Source: Ligilactobacillus salivarius DSM 20555 = ATCC 11741 (lineage in GTDB: Bacteria > Bacillota > Bacilli > Lactobacillales > Lactobacillaceae). From it: a stretch of DNA of 48,789 bases. Under the pieces are notes generated by a model. The model did not search any database and was not told where the DNA came from. It worked only from the letters and a program-made list of their open reading frames with translations. Below, piece after piece: positions 19,913-31,047 of this stretch. Positions within the stretch are counted from its first letter, which is position 1. Each line of letters opens with the position of its first letter. The position numbers were made by a program, and so were the translations under genes. Where the stretch lies: assembly GCF_001435955.1 (NCBI RefSeq), contig NZ_AYYT01000010.1, forward strand, positions 13,182 through 61,970, in the 5' to 3' direction.

Positions 19913-21084
19913 TAGTCTTCAACATCCTCCCTAGGTGTATCTTGAATAACATCACTTGTTACTTTCATCTTCTTTTCAATAACTACAGGGTTTCCTGGAG
20001 TTCCGATAATCTTTACACCAGATTTAACTACAACATCTTTGTCTAAGATTGCATATTTAATTTCTACATCTTTTCCAATACGAGCATTAGACATGATTAT
20101 TGAGTCTTCTACTTTAGAGTTTTCAGAGATAAATGTTCTACGTGATACTAAACTGTTTCTTACATATCCTTCAACAACGCATCCTGTTGCAAATTGACTA
20201 TTCTTAACATCGGAAGTCTTAGTAAAGTGAGTAGCTACTTCATTCTTTGTTCTAGTAATAATGTGTTGGCTACTGTATAACAATGAATTCATATGATCGA
20301 CATTCAACATATCCATGTTAGCATCATAGTAACTCTTCACATCAAAGATATTGCACATGTATCCTGTGTATTCGTATGTACCACAGTTTAAACGACTAAT
20401 CAAACTTAAGAAGAAGTCTTCTAAGTTAGCAGATGCACCTATTCTTTGACCTTTACGAAGTTGGTTAATTAAGTTTTGAGTTTCAATGATGAAGATATTC
20501 ATTGATAAGTTGTAAATATCAGAATTATGTGGATATTCACTAAAGTTATGATTGCCCTTTACACGATTTGTTTGATCATCAATTTCTAAAATTTGATCAT
20601 CAGAAGCAATCTTATCTTTTGGCATACGTTTGAATACAACTGTCATGTCATTCTTTTGTGCCTTATGAATCTTCAAAACAGCTTTCAAATCAACACTGTT
20701 TAACATCTTATTACCAACAAAAACAGTATATGTTGAACGTGATTTTTCTAAGTAATCAATTACATCATCAAAATATTTTTGACCTTCTACTTTTTGACGA
20801 ACTAAATCTTGAGAAAAGTTAATATAGCGATAACTACCAATGCTATCTAATCCCCATTCTCTACCGCCACCTAAATGGTCAAAGTAGGATTTTAATTTAG
20901 CTTGGTTTACCACTAAGAAAATGTTACGAATATTAGCATTTACAATACTTGATAAAGCAAAATCCATGATACGGTATTTGCAGTCAAAGTAAAGAGTAGC
21001 TAATGCTCTTCTTTTGGTCAATGGTAGTAATTCCGTATATTCATGTTCATTCCCTAAGATTGCACACATTTTATTATTCTTCAT
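19912..21084 (-). CDS. glgD: glucose-1-phosphate adenylyltransferase, GlgD subunit
   Basis: GlgD-type partner of GlgC, 390 residues. It has the nucleotidyltransferase fold and a C-terminal left-handed beta-helix. At the place where GlgC has GGKGTRL it reads GNEHEYTEL, so the nucleotide-binding loop is lost and the subunit is probably not catalytic. In Firmicutes GlgC and GlgD form a hetero-oligomer with raised activity. The start at ATG 21084 overlaps glgC by 11 bp and follows GGGGTGA at good spacing. A second ATG (21069) is less well placed. Confidence 0.95.
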   Translation of the reverse strand: MKNNKMCAILGNEHEYTELLPLTKRRALATLYFDCKYRIMDFALSSIVNANIRNIFLVVNQAKLKSYFDHLGGGREWGLDSIGSYRYINFSQDLVRQKVEGQKYFDDVIDYLEKSRSTYTVFVGNKMLNSVDLKAVLKIHKAQKNDMTVVFKRMPKDKIASDDQILEIDDQTNRVKGNHNFSEYPHNSDIYNLSMNIFIIETQNLINQLRKGQRIGASANLEDFFLSLISRLNCGTYEYTGYMCNIFDVKSYYDANMDMLNVDHMNSLLYSSQHIITRTKNEVATHFTKTSDVKNSQFATGCVVEGYVRNSLVSRRTFISENSKVEDSIIMSNARIGKDVEIKYAILDKDVVVKSGVKIIGTPGNPVVIEKKMKVTSDVIQDTPREDVED

Positions 21085-22216
21085 GACTTGTCACCCCAAC
21101 TACTTCTTTATTTCCGATAACTGCAATTTCATCTGTACCATCAATGACAACATCATCGCCGATAACAGCACCTTCACCGATAATTGCGCGATGAATAGTT
21201 ACATTTTTACCAATCTTTGCACCTGGCATGATCACAGAATCTGTTACAACAGAACCTGTTTGAATTCTTACATTAGCAGATAAAATACTATGATCAACCT
21301 TACCTGCAATATAAGAGCCATCAACAATCATTGCATCTTTAATTTCAGCTGTTTCAGCAATAATTTGTGGTGGTGCAATAGGATTTCTAGAATAGATACG
21401 CCATGTTCTATCTTGTAAGTTTAATTCATTATTTTCATCTAAGAATTCCATGTTTGCATGCCATAATGAATCGATAGTACCAACGTCTTTCCAATATCCT
21501 TTGAAGTTGTATGCAAATACACTTTCACCACTCTTTAGGTAATATGGAATAACATTTTTACCGAAGTCCACCATATCTTGATTACGAGTAAAGCTATTTA
21601 CTAAAACTTCACGTAATCTCTTCCAGTTGAAGATATAAATACCCATGGAAGCATGATTACTCTTAGGTTCAGCTGGCTTTTCTTCAAAATCAATAATACG
21701 ATTATTGTCATCAGTATTCATAATTCCGAAACGTGATGCTTCATCCCAAGGAACATCAATAACAGCAACTGTTAATGAAGCTCCTGTTTCTTTATGTTGG
21801 TCAAGCATTGCTTCATAGTCCATCTTATAGATGTGGTCACCAGATAAAATTAAAATATATTCTGGATCCATTTGATCAATGTAACCAATATTTTGATAGA
21901 TAGCATGAGCAGTACCTTCAAACCACTTGCTACCTTCATTATTAGAATATGGTTGTAATATTGTTACTCCCGCATTCAAGTCATCTAATCCCCAACTAGC
22001 ACCATTTCCAATATGTGCATTTAGATTTAAGGGTTGATACTGGGTAATAACACCGATATTTTTAACTCCTGAGTTAACGCAATTACTTAAAGTGAAATCA
22101 ATAATGCGATAACGTCCACCAAATGGTACAGCAGGTTTAGCTTGATTATGTGTCAATTTTCCTAAACGTGTACCTTTACCTCCTGCAAGGATTACTCCTA
22201 ACATTTCATTTTTCAT
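21074..22216 (-). CDS. glgC: glucose-1-phosphate adenylyltransferase
   Basis: Makes ADP-glucose from ATP and alpha-glucose-1-phosphate, the committed step of glycogen synthesis. 380 residues: AGGKGTRL at 11-18, KPAVPFGG just after, FEEKP and the Asp-containing [10 protein letters not shown] in the catalytic domain, then a beta-helix. ATG 22216 has no close ribosome site; the strong GAGGTGAG lies about 30 nt upstream, before a 7 bp hairpin and a 12-codon ORF. Met5 (22204) is an alternative start. Confidence 0.96.
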   Translation of the reverse strand: MKNEMLGVILAGGKGTRLGKLTHNQAKPAVPFGGRYRIIDFTLSNCVNSGVKNIGVITQYQPLNLNAHIGNGASWGLDDLNAGVTILQPYSNNEGSKWFEGTAHAIYQNIGYIDQMDPEYILILSGDHIYKMDYEAMLDQHKETGASLTVAVIDVPWDEASRFGIMNTDDNNRIIDFEEKPAEPKSNHASMGIYIFNWKRLREVLVNSFTRNQDMVDFGKNVIPYYLKSGESVFAYNFKGYWKDVGTIDSLWHANMEFLDENNELNLQDRTWRIYSRNPIAPPQIIAETAEIKDAMIVDGSYIAGKVDHSILSANVRIQTGSVVTDSVIMPGAKIGKNVTIHRAIIGEGAVIGDDVVIDGTDEIAVIGNKEVVGVTSHEE

Positions 22217-22244
22217 ATACTACGATGAAGCGTAACAACTTCAT
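22206..22244 (-). CDS. possible 12-codon leader ORF of glgC
   Basis: ATG 22244 follows the strong ribosome site GAGGTGAG and opens the reading frame [12 protein letters not shown]. Its TGA stop (22208-22206) overlaps the first codons of glgC and ends one base before glgC Met5. If translated it would couple termination to glgC initiation. Alternatively the hairpin GATGAAG/CTTCATC (22239-22245 with 22224-22230) simply brings the ribosome site near ATG 22216. Confidence 0.35.
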   Translation of the reverse strand: MKLLRFIVVYEK

Positions 22245-22317
22245 CTCTCACCTCACTTTGTTCTTACCCTAGACATCAAACAACAAAAACAACCAAATTC
22301 TCTCTCTCTTTTTTTGC

Positions 22318-24267
22318 TTATTTCTTATGTGAGTGTTTCTTAGAACTTCGACGAGTTACCTTAATATCTTTAGGTTTCAATATAATTGCGCCTAAAGCTG
22401 GAACTGTTGTAGTAATAGAATGTTCATAATCTTTAAAGTTAACTTCTTCGCTAACACTATCAGCATTATGCTCTACCCATGTTCCACCAAATTCCTTCAT
22501 CTCAGTATTTAAAATTTCAGTATATGTACCCTCATATGGGACACCAATTCTGAAGTTTCTTCTTTCAACTGGTGTAAAGTTTAAGATAACAATCAAGAAA
22601 TCTTTTTTACGTTTACCATGACGAATAAAGCTTAAAACTGTATCATTATGATTATCAGCATCTATAACTTCTAACGTAGCATCTTGTTGACCCAATTCCC
22701 ACAATGGCCTTTCTTCCTTGTAAAAGTGGTTTAAAACTGAAGTGAAATGTTGCATCTTAGCATTCATTTCATCTTGTAAATCTACCCACTCTAATCCGTG
22801 ATCAAATTTCCATTCTAAGAATTGTCCCCATTCGCCACCCATGAAGAGTAATTTCTTACCTGGATGCATCATCATAAATGTATAAAGTGTTCTCAATTGT
22901 GCAAATTGACGATATCTGTCTCCCCACATCTTATGCATTAAACTCTTCTTACCATGTACCACTTCATCATGTGATAAAGGTAATACAAAGTTTTCTGCTT
23001 GCCAGTACATAAATGAAAATGTAACTAAATTCAAGTTATCTTTTCTAAAATATGGATCCATTTCGAAAAATTCTAATACATCATTCATCCAACCCATATT
23101 CCATTTATAATCAAATCCTATTGCTCCAGATTCAATAGTTCCTGATATTTGTGTACCTGATGAACTTTCTTCAGCAATAATCAAAGATTCAGGATGAGCG
23201 AACTTCACAACTTTATTGAATTTTTGTAGGAAAGCATATCCTTCTAAATTACGAGTATCTCCGTATTTATTAGGTTTCCATGGGCCTTCATCATAATCTA
23301 GGTAAATCATGTTTGATACGGCATCTACTCGCATACCGTCTAAATGAAATTCGTTAAGCCAATAAAAGGCACTTGATAAAAGGAATGATTGCACTTCTGG
23401 TTTACCTAAATCAAAATTCAAAGCTCCCCAACCTATATTCTTAGCTCTGTCTGGATCTTCATACTCGTAAGTTGGAGTTCCATCATAATATGCTAAAGCA
23501 TCATCATTAATACTGAAGTGACCAGGAACCCAGTCAACCAAAACACCAATATTATTTTGATGGCATTCATTAACAAAATCCTTAAACTCATCTGGTGTAC
23601 CGTAACTTGAACACAAAGCAAAGTACCCCGTTAACTGATAACCCCAGGATGCTGGAAGGGGATGCTCCATCAATGGCATAAATTCGATATGAGTGTAACC
23701 CATCTTCTTCACGTATGGTATTAACTCTGCTGTTAAATCCTTAAACGTATACAAACTACCATCTTCATGTTCTTTCCATGATGGTGCATGTACTTCATAA
23801 ATATTGATAGGATTATTAAAATGATTCATACGTTTTTGTCTGCCACGCCATAGACCGTCATTCCATTTAAACGGTTCCAATTCTTTGACGACAGCTGCTG
23901 TCTCAGGCCTTTTCTCATATACCTGTGCCATAGGATCTGTCTTCATAATTTCTCTACCGTTTGCTTGTTTGACTAGATATTTATAATATTGATTTTCTCG
24001 AGATTCTTTTACCTCGATACTCCAAATACCAGATTTCTCATCTAAAATCATCGGATGAGATTTATCCCAATTGTTAAAGTCTCCACATACCCATACTTGT
24101 TTAGCATGAGGAGCCCAAACGCGAAAAACATAACCGCTTTCATCATCTCTACTAATTTTATGAACACCTAAAAAATTATAGAGTTCATAGTTCACACCTT
24201 GATTAAACATGTGTTTATGATTTTCTAGCGATTCTTGTCCGTGGCGTTCTTCTGTATTTACAGCCAT
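22318..24267 (-). CDS. glgB: 1,4-alpha-glucan branching enzyme (GH13_9)
   Basis: Creates the alpha-1,6 branches of glycogen, 649 residues. An N-terminal CBM48-like domain ([20 protein letters not shown]) is followed by the barrel with [16 protein letters not shown] (nucleophile Asp), IIAEESSSG (acid/base Glu) and [10 protein letters not shown]. The tail is rich in Lys, His and Ser. The frame opens with GTG 24273 inside the ribosome site, so ATG 24267, 7 nt after AAGGAGG, is the start. It is the first gene of the glycogen operon and has a promoter with a cre-like site. Confidence 0.97.
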   Translation of the reverse strand: MAVNTEERHGQESLENHKHMFNQGVNYELYNFLGVHKISRDDESGYVFRVWAPHAKQVWVCGDFNNWDKSHPMILDEKSGIWSIEVKESRENQYYKYLVKQANGREIMKTDPMAQVYEKRPETAAVVKELEPFKWNDGLWRGRQKRMNHFNNPINIYEVHAPSWKEHEDGSLYTFKDLTAELIPYVKKMGYTHIEFMPLMEHPLPASWGYQLTGYFALCSSYGTPDEFKDFVNECHQNNIGVLVDWVPGHFSINDDALAYYDGTPTYEYEDPDRAKNIGWGALNFDLGKPEVQSFLLSSAFYWLNEFHLDGMRVDAVSNMIYLDYDEGPWKPNKYGDTRNLEGYAFLQKFNKVVKFAHPESLIIAEESSSGTQISGTIESGAIGFDYKWNMGWMNDVLEFFEMDPYFRKDNLNLVTFSFMYWQAENFVLPLSHDEVVHGKKSLMHKMWGDRYRQFAQLRTLYTFMMMHPGKKLLFMGGEWGQFLEWKFDHGLEWVDLQDEMNAKMQHFTSVLNHFYKEERPLWELGQQDATLEVIDADNHNDTVLSFIRHGKRKKDFLIVILNFTPVERRNFRIGVPYEGTYTEILNTEMKEFGGTWVEHNADSVSEEVNFKDYEHSITTTVPALGAIILKPKDIKVTRRSSKKHSHKK

Positions 24268-24316
24268 AGACACCCCTCCTTATGTTGAATTGATAAATTT
24301 AAAATTATCTACTTTT

Positions 24317-24345
24317 ATAATACAACGTATATTGATTTAAAGAAA
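24317..24345 (-). promoter_or_regulatory. promoter of the glycogen operon
   Basis: TATTAT (24317-24322) and a weak TTTCTT (24340-24345) on the minus strand are 17 bp apart. A weak -35 box fits a regulated promoter. Confidence 0.5.
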
Positions 24346-24354
24346 TAGCTTTCA
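24341..24354 (-). promoter_or_regulatory. cre-like site at the glycogen promoter
   Basis: On the minus strand TGAAAGCTATTTCT keeps the symmetric arms of a cre but has CT where CG is expected. It overlaps the -35 box. CcpA control of this operon is known in L. acidophilus; this particular site is a candidate only. Confidence 0.4.
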
Positions 24355-24428
24355 CAAATTTTATCAAAATCAACCGACTTTTTTAATCTATTTTTCATCT
24401 AAATGTATTTTTTACTAATTTTATTCCA

Positions 24429-24463
24429 ATAAAAAAAAGAGAGAAAAACTATTTTTTCTCTCT
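24429..24463 (-). terminator. terminator after the second GH13 gene
   Basis: Perfect 11 bp stem (24438-24448 with 24453-24463), 4-base loop, then eight T on the minus strand. Confidence 0.88.
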
Positions 24464-24472
24464 AAATTTCTC

Positions 24473-26236
24473 TTAGTCAGTAACAGTTATTATAAAGCCA
24501 CCTGGAGCGATTTCATTTTTTCCGATATTACTTGCTAAAATTTTCTTTCCATCCACTTTTACATCTATATTATTCTTTCCAAAATTAAAAATTGATTGCA
24601 CTTTACACCCAGGTAATTCTCGTATTAACTCAACACTATAATTACCCTTGTCTACTAAACTCCATGTTATATTACTATAATTTAATACTTTTGAATACTT
24701 TTTTCTTATAGCAATTAAATCTTTCATAAAATTGAACATTCTTAAATCTTGCTGACTTTTATCCCAAATCATGCATCTTCTACAATCTGGGTCTGGTCCT
24801 CCAGTCATACCAATTTCAGTACCATAATAAATACATGGACTTCCTGTCAACATGAACATAAATACTAAAGCTTGTCTTACTTTATTCTTATCACCCTTTG
24901 CTAGCGTCAAAATTCTGGCTGTGTCATGTGTATCTAATGAATTTAACATAACTTGATTATTTTGATCCCGATATTTCATTAAATTATTTATAAGTGTATC
25001 CTTCATATCTGTAATATTGATCTTATTCAAAATAATTCCATCAATAATTGCATCAGTAAATGGATAATTCATCACACCATCAAATTCAGCTTGATCTAAC
25101 CAAGATTGAGCTGAATGCCAGACCTCTCCTACAACATAAAAATCTGATTTCAACTTATGAGTTTCTCGATAGAACTTCTTCCAAAAGTGATGATCTATTT
25201 CATTAGCAACATCTAACCTCCAAGCATCGATATCAAATTGTTCAATCCAATATCTAGCAATTTCTAACAAATAATCTTGCACTTCAGGATTAGCTGTATT
25301 TAATTTAGGCATATGTGGTGTCTTAGCAAAAACTTCATAGGTTAAATTTTCTGCTTGTTCCAGACTAATTTCATCATAAGATACTGGGAATTTATTAATA
25401 TGGAACCATTCGGCAAAGCGGGATTTTTCTCCATTCTTTATGACATCTTGCCATTGCATGGAAAAGTCCCCCATATGATTGAATACAGCATCTAACATTA
25501 TCTTAATACCACATTCGTGTGCTTTATCTACTAATTCTTTGAATTTTTCCTTACTGCCAAAAGCAGGATCAATATTAAAATAGTCTATCGTATCATATTT
25601 ATGGTTAGAATGTGCAGCAAAAATCGGACAAAAATAGATTCCATTAATTCCTAAGTCTTCCAGATAATCTAAATGATCGATTACCCCTTGAAGATCACCA
25701 CCAAAGAAATTTGTTCTACTAGGCTTTTCACTTCCCCATGGCAATGTTCCTTTGGGATCAATTGAATGATCACCATTAGCAAAGCGTTCAGGAAAAATCT
25801 GATACCAAACCGTTTTTTTCACCCAATCTGGCGTTTTTATGCGATCTATTTCGTGGAAATAAGGCATTCTAAAACCAGAACTATTCTCTAAATGTGTCTT
25901 AGAATAACTCCAAATATGTCTATCATCATATAAAAATTCTTTGCCATTTCTAAATTTGATTTTAAAAAAGTATTGTAACCTTTTTAGTGGAACGCTCACA
26001 TTTAATTGCCAATAATCATAAAGACTTGTTGAAGCTTGTAGATTCATTTCTTGAACTTGATATTCCCAAATCTGCTTCTTTTTATCATTTATGGTAACGT
26101 CATATGGATCTCCATAATATAAAATTACATTTTCAACTTCATTTGTCCCCGTTCTTAACCTAATCTGAAAGTCATCTTTCTTTACTAAATATGCCATTTC
26201 ACTATCTGGCCTGTGATAAAGTGCTGCTAAATTCAT
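24473..26236 (-). CDS. GH13 maltogenic amylase / neopullulanase / cyclomaltodextrinase
   Basis: Cytoplasmic enzyme of 587 residues acting on maltodextrins, cyclodextrins or branched oligosaccharides. The N-terminal 125 residues form a CBM34-like domain typical of GH13_20, which dimerises. The barrel has DAVFNHMGD, AWRLDVANE (nucleophile Asp), VVGEVWHS (acid/base Glu) and SLDTHDTAR. TTG 26245 is too close to AGGGGGA, so ATG 26236 is preferred; it also gives the family's MNLAALYHRP start. It lies 40 bp after the 369-residue unknown gene and upstream of the glycogen operon, from which a terminator separates it. Confidence 0.88.
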   Translation of the reverse strand: MNLAALYHRPDSEMAYLVKKDDFQIRLRTGTNEVENVILYYGDPYDVTINDKKKQIWEYQVQEMNLQASTSLYDYWQLNVSVPLKRLQYFFKIKFRNGKEFLYDDRHIWSYSKTHLENSSGFRMPYFHEIDRIKTPDWVKKTVWYQIFPERFANGDHSIDPKGTLPWGSEKPSRTNFFGGDLQGVIDHLDYLEDLGINGIYFCPIFAAHSNHKYDTIDYFNIDPAFGSKEKFKELVDKAHECGIKIMLDAVFNHMGDFSMQWQDVIKNGEKSRFAEWFHINKFPVSYDEISLEQAENLTYEVFAKTPHMPKLNTANPEVQDYLLEIARYWIEQFDIDAWRLDVANEIDHHFWKKFYRETHKLKSDFYVVGEVWHSAQSWLDQAEFDGVMNYPFTDAIIDGIILNKINITDMKDTLINNLMKYRDQNNQVMLNSLDTHDTARILTLAKGDKNKVRQALVFMFMLTGSPCIYYGTEIGMTGGPDPDCRRCMIWDKSQQDLRMFNFMKDLIAIRKKYSKVLNYSNITWSLVDKGNYSVELIRELPGCKVQSIFNFGKNNIDVKVDGKKILASNIGKNEIAPGGFIITVTD

Positions 26237-26275
26237 TTTTCTCAAATTCCCCCTATGCTATCTTGATACTTCCAA

Positions 26276-27385
26276 TCAAACTTTTCTTAGAATCTTTTTT
26301 GTCTTTTCAATTGGATATGGTGCTTCTTCCTTATAATAATAATTTACATCAGCTATTTTAGCTTTTACTACATGATTATCAACACCAACTGGGATTTCAA
26401 CCTCATCACCAACTTGAATACTCTCATCATCAGTCAAATAATTATATTCTTTATATCCACCTTCAAAGAATACACCACAAATAATATATTCGCCTTTTCT
26501 GCGTAATCTCCTATTATAAACACTTGATTTAAAAATCTCTGTTTCATCTTCTTGTGAAATTATATTTGTTATATCTTTAATAAAATCTCCCCAATCTGTT
26601 GGAAGAGAATATTTATCATAAGTTCCCACATAAATCTTTCGATCATTTTGACTATTTTCAATTATTAATTGGTAATCCCGCTTTTCTTCTGGCTCAATAA
26701 CATCTTTAGGATTGCCTAAGATTCTATTAAATGAATTAGTAAAAGAATAATTTTCTAAAAGTTCTTTCACCTTATTAGGAATTACATACGTCTTAACGAT
26801 TTTCATTCCTTTATTATCTTTTTGACTATATTCAATTTTATCTTCTTTAGCGGTTATAATTAGCTTTTCTATCTTGATCGTATTGTTTAAATTATGTCTA
26901 GTTTCTAAAATAACTTTTTTTATTTCATCCTTAGTATCTTTACCATCAAATAACCATAAATAATCCAAATCTAACGTTTCTCGAATATAACTTGAAATCT
27001 TGCTAACTGATTCGTCTCCATTGACTATACCTACTAATTGGTTCTTCCTACCATTTTCATCAGTTACATCCAAAGTCCAAGGTCTAGCATCTAAACCTAT
27101 AATGTTACCCTCTCTGTTATTGAAACAATCCCTTATACTTGCTAAAATCTTTTGAGTGATTTCTTCATCAAATTTAAATGTCCGATCAAAAAATTTTCGA
27201 TCACCATTAATTTCTAATCTATAGCTATATCTCTTAACTCTAACTTTTCCATTTTTCTTTATTATAACTATTTGTTTTGTTTCTTCATTTTCTTGAGGTC
27301 TAAGTCGTAAGCCCCCACTATCATCTGTAACAATTTTAACTTTCTCTAAGGGAGCTTCAAATAGAACACTAAATCCACCTAACAT
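26276..27385 (-). CDS. protein of unknown function, three-domain, 369 aa
   Basis: Not recognised as a named family. Soluble, no signal peptide. By eye it has two related modules, about residues 45-150 (ending near DLDYLWLFDG) and 165-285, each an alpha/beta unit with a TrpXLXV-like or LIIEN strand and a long helix. A short C-terminal domain at 310-369 follows, with EYNYLTDD, VGDEVEIPVG and YPIEKTKKI. That end recalls the small barrel found at the C-terminus of many Firmicutes proteins of unknown role. Ribosome site AAAGGAAG, 8 nt, precedes ATG 27385. It is probably co-transcribed with the GH13 gene downstream. Confidence 0.75.
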   Translation of the reverse strand: MLGGFSVLFEAPLEKVKIVTDDSGGLRLRPQENEETKQIVIIKKNGKVRVKRYSYRLEINGDRKFFDRTFKFDEEITQKILASIRDCFNNREGNIIGLDARPWTLDVTDENGRKNQLVGIVNGDESVSKISSYIRETLDLDYLWLFDGKDTKDEIKKVILETRHNLNNTIKIEKLIITAKEDKIEYSQKDNKGMKIVKTYVIPNKVKELLENYSFTNSFNRILGNPKDVIEPEEKRDYQLIIENSQNDRKIYVGTYDKYSLPTDWGDFIKDITNIISQEDETEIFKSSVYNRRLRRKGEYIICGVFFEGGYKEYNYLTDDESIQVGDEVEIPVGVDNHVVKAKIADVNYYYKEEAPYPIEKTKKILRKV

Positions 27386-27417
27386 TGTTACCGCTTCCTT
27401 TCAGATATAATTATACT

Positions 27418-27447
27418 AAAAAAAGCCATTAGGAAAAACCTAATAGC
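27418..27447 (-). terminator. terminator after gdhA
   Basis: A 9 bp stem with one G-T pair (27425-27433 with 27439-27447) and loop AAAAA, followed by seven T on the minus strand. Confidence 0.85.
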
Positions 27448-27474
27448 CTCTTAAATTAATTAATTAGTTATTCT

Positions 27475-28860
<1,386 letters not shown>

Positions 28861-28943
28861 TTAAAATCAACTGTTTTCTCATATTTTTTAAAAATAAATT
28901 AAATTTACCTAATCTAAAATTAAACTTAAGGCCAGATTTATTT

Positions 28944-28983
28944 AATAAAAAATATCGACAAGCCTTAAAAACTCGTCGATATT
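28944..28983 (-). terminator. terminator after the aldehyde dehydrogenase gene
   Basis: A 12 bp stem with one wobble pair (28951-28962 with 28972-28983), then TTTTTT on the minus strand. Confidence 0.85.
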
Positions 28984-28995
28984 AATAATCATTGA

Positions 28996-30369
28996 TTATC
29001 TCTTTGGTTCAAATACTAAGTGTTCATTTACAAAAGCATTGAATCCTAATTCACTTAACTCTCTACCATATCCTGAGTTCTTAACTCCACCAAATGGTAA
29101 TTCTGGAAGTGATGCCCAGCCTGAATTAATCCAAGACATTCCTGTTTCAATCTTAGCAGCTACTCGAGCAGCATGTTCTGGTTCACCGAAAACTGTATTT
29201 CCTAAACCATAGCTTGAGTTATTTGCTAATGCAATTGCTTCTTCTTCAGAGTTTACCTTATAAACAGATGCAACTGGTCCAAACATTTCTTGATCAAAAA
29301 TAGGATTATCAGGAGTAATATCAGTTAAGATAGTTGGCATAAAGAATTGACCTGGTAAATCAACCTTTTCATTTCCATAGTAAACTTTAGCACCATTTTT
29401 AACTGCTAGTTCAACCTGCTTCTCCAATTTTTCTTTAGCACTCTTAGAATTTAATGGAGCTAATGTTGTAGTTCTATCAGTAGGATCTCCCATACGAACA
29501 GCTGAAAATGCATCTTTCAATACTTCTAAGAATTCATCATACTTATCAGCCATTACAATAAATCTCTTAGATGAAGTACATACTTGTCCTGCATTATACA
29601 AGCGAGCTTGTGGAGCTACTTCCTTAACTAAATCCCAATCGGCATCATCTAAAATGATAAATGCATCATTACCACCTAATTCCATCGTGGTTTTCTTTAA
29701 GTTTTTACCAGCTTCAGCAGCTACACTCATTCCACCACGTTCAGAACCAGTTAAGCAAACACCGCTAACACGCTTATCTGCAATTGCTTTTGCTACTTGA
29801 TCATAGCTAATAAACATATTATTCAAACTGCCTTCTGGAGCTCCTGCTTCTAAAACTGCATCTGCAAAAGCTTGAGCTGAAGCAGGACAATTAGAGGCAT
29901 CCTTTAAAATCATTGGATTACCGATAATAAAGTTTGGTGCAAATACACGTGCAATTTGGTAGAATGGGAAATTCCATGGTTCAACCGCTACCAAAACTCC
30001 AGTTGATTGCTTAATATAATATGCCTTTCCAGCATCTGTTTCTAAAGTACGAGGCTTTAAGAATTCATCTGCCTTATCTGCATAGTAATCACAAATATCT
30101 GCACAAAGATCTACTTCACCTTCTGCTTCGCCAATTAATTTTCCCATATCATGAGACATAATTGTTGCATATTCTGTTCTTCTTTCACGTAAAATATCAG
30201 CTACCCTATGTAAAATAGCTTTTCTATCTTCTAAGCTTTCAGAATCATTTCGCCAATCTAAATATAATTGGTGTGCTTTGGCTAAAACAGCTTCCAACTC
30301 TTCATCAGTTGCATTAGGAAATTCTTTTTCTACTTCATTTGTATATGGATTAATTGTTTTATATGCCAT
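28996..30369 (-). CDS. NAD(P)-dependent succinate-semialdehyde-type dehydrogenase
   Basis: Aldehyde dehydrogenase superfamily, 457 residues. It oxidises an aldehyde, probably succinate semialdehyde, to the acid. EPWNFPF and the GSERGG loop bind NAD(P); MELGGNDAF holds the general-base Glu; AGQVCTSSKR holds the nucleophile Cys. The overall length and N-terminus (AYKTINPYTNEVEKEF) match the short SSADH branch of lactobacilli. GTG 30378 belongs to the AAGAGGTG ribosome region, so ATG 30369 is the start. Its promoter carries a good cre, so repression on glucose is likely. Confidence 0.88.
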   Translation of the reverse strand: MAYKTINPYTNEVEKEFPNATDEELEAVLAKAHQLYLDWRNDSESLEDRKAILHRVADILRERRTEYATIMSHDMGKLIGEAEGEVDLCADICDYYADKADEFLKPRTLETDAGKAYYIKQSTGVLVAVEPWNFPFYQIARVFAPNFIIGNPMILKDASNCPASAQAFADAVLEAGAPEGSLNNMFISYDQVAKAIADKRVSGVCLTGSERGGMSVAAEAGKNLKKTTMELGGNDAFIILDDADWDLVKEVAPQARLYNAGQVCTSSKRFIVMADKYDEFLEVLKDAFSAVRMGDPTDRTTTLAPLNSKSAKEKLEKQVELAVKNGAKVYYGNEKVDLPGQFFMPTILTDITPDNPIFDQEMFGPVASVYKVNSEEEAIALANNSSYGLGNTVFGEPEHAARVAAKIETGMSWINSGWASLPELPFGGVKNSGYGRELSELGFNAFVNEHLVFEPKR

Positions 30370-30391
30370 AAAAAGCACCTCTTTCTAAATT

Positions 30392-30405
30392 TGAGTACGC
30401 TTACA
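30392..30405 (-). promoter_or_regulatory. cre site at the aldehyde dehydrogenase promoter
   Basis: TGTAAGCGTACTCA on the minus strand matches 13 of 14 consensus positions. It starts at the edge of the -10 box and covers the expected transcription start, a repressing position. Confidence 0.65.
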
Positions 30406-30433
30406 TAATAATGCTATTATAAAAAATAAGCAA
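30405..30433 (-). promoter_or_regulatory. promoter of the aldehyde dehydrogenase gene
   Basis: TTGCTT (30428-30433) and TATTAT (30405-30410) on the minus strand, 17 bp apart. The -35 box lies inside the outer arm of the nested inverted repeat. Confidence 0.65.
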
Positions 30434-30526
30434 GTATTTTGCTTTGTTTTTTCACAAAATATTCTAACAAATGCTTTTAAATTAGGTTTTATCTTGTGAA
30501 AAAAACTTATTATCACTTGCTTATTT
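30424..30526. repeat. nested inverted repeat, 103 bp
   Basis: The outer arms AAATAAGCAAGT (30424-30435) and ACTTGCTTATTT (30515-30526) are perfect 12-mers. The inner arms GTTTTTTCACAA (30446-30457) and TTGTGAAAAAAAC (30494-30506) pair with one extra A. On the minus strand the outer stem ends in TTTTTT, so it may serve as a terminator for the GNAT gene. A short alternative hairpin AAGCAA/TTGCTT uses the same bases. Confidence 0.8.
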
Positions 30527-30547
30527 ACTAGTTTTCTTCGTATTCAA

Positions 30548-31030
30548 TTATAATTCCTTTTTCATGTTATACCAAATTTCTCCGGCATGTTCAGAAGATG
30601 ATTTCCCTTTGTTTGAATAACCATTCTTCTCATAAAATCCCACTTTACTTTCTAAACAAGTCAAAGAAATGCCATCTATTCCTAACTTTTTAGCAATTTT
30701 CTCCAAATTTATCAATAAGTCACTGCCAATATGATTCCCACGATACTCAGGTGCGACAGCAACAGATAAAACATTTAAATACTTACCACTATCATCTGGC
30801 TTAGCTTGTGCTTCATACATCCAATCTTCTACATAACGAGCGTCAGTCCTAATTGCACAAATAAATCCTCTAATTTCATCATCTTCAACTGCTACCAAAA
30901 ACGTCTCGGAAAAATTCTTAATTCTTTCAATAAAAGTAGCTTTACTTCCCGCTTCTTCCGGGGTAAAACCGCTTTGTTCAATTCTAACTATCGCATCTAT
31001 TTCTTCTGGACATACCTTTTTAAATTCCAT
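30548..31030 (-). CDS. GNAT-family N-acetyltransferase
   Basis: Acetyl-CoA-dependent acetyltransferase of 160 residues. Motif A is VAVAPEYRGNHIGSDLL, containing the RGNHIG pyrophosphate loop. The C-terminal VGFYEKNGY is the usual motif B Tyr region. The layout resembles the AANAT/YdfB-like group that acts on amines, but the substrate is unknown. It lies 17 bp after a 104-residue unknown gene, probably in one operon. Ribosome site AAAGGAAG precedes ATG 31030. Confidence 0.85.
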   Translation of the reverse strand: MEFKKVCPEEIDAIVRIEQSGFTPEEAGSKATFIERIKNFSETFLVAVEDDEIRGFICAIRTDARYVEDWMYEAQAKPDDSGKYLNVLSVAVAPEYRGNHIGSDLLINLEKIAKKLGIDGISLTCLESKVGFYEKNGYSNKGKSSSEHAGEIWYNMKKEL

Positions 31031-31047
31031 AATCTCTTCCTTTCAGG

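Noticed and set aside
30424-30526. MITE or insertion remnant
   Set aside because: The inverted arms look like transposon ends, but I see no target-site duplication, and the element carries the promoter of the next gene. A transcription-related role is simpler.
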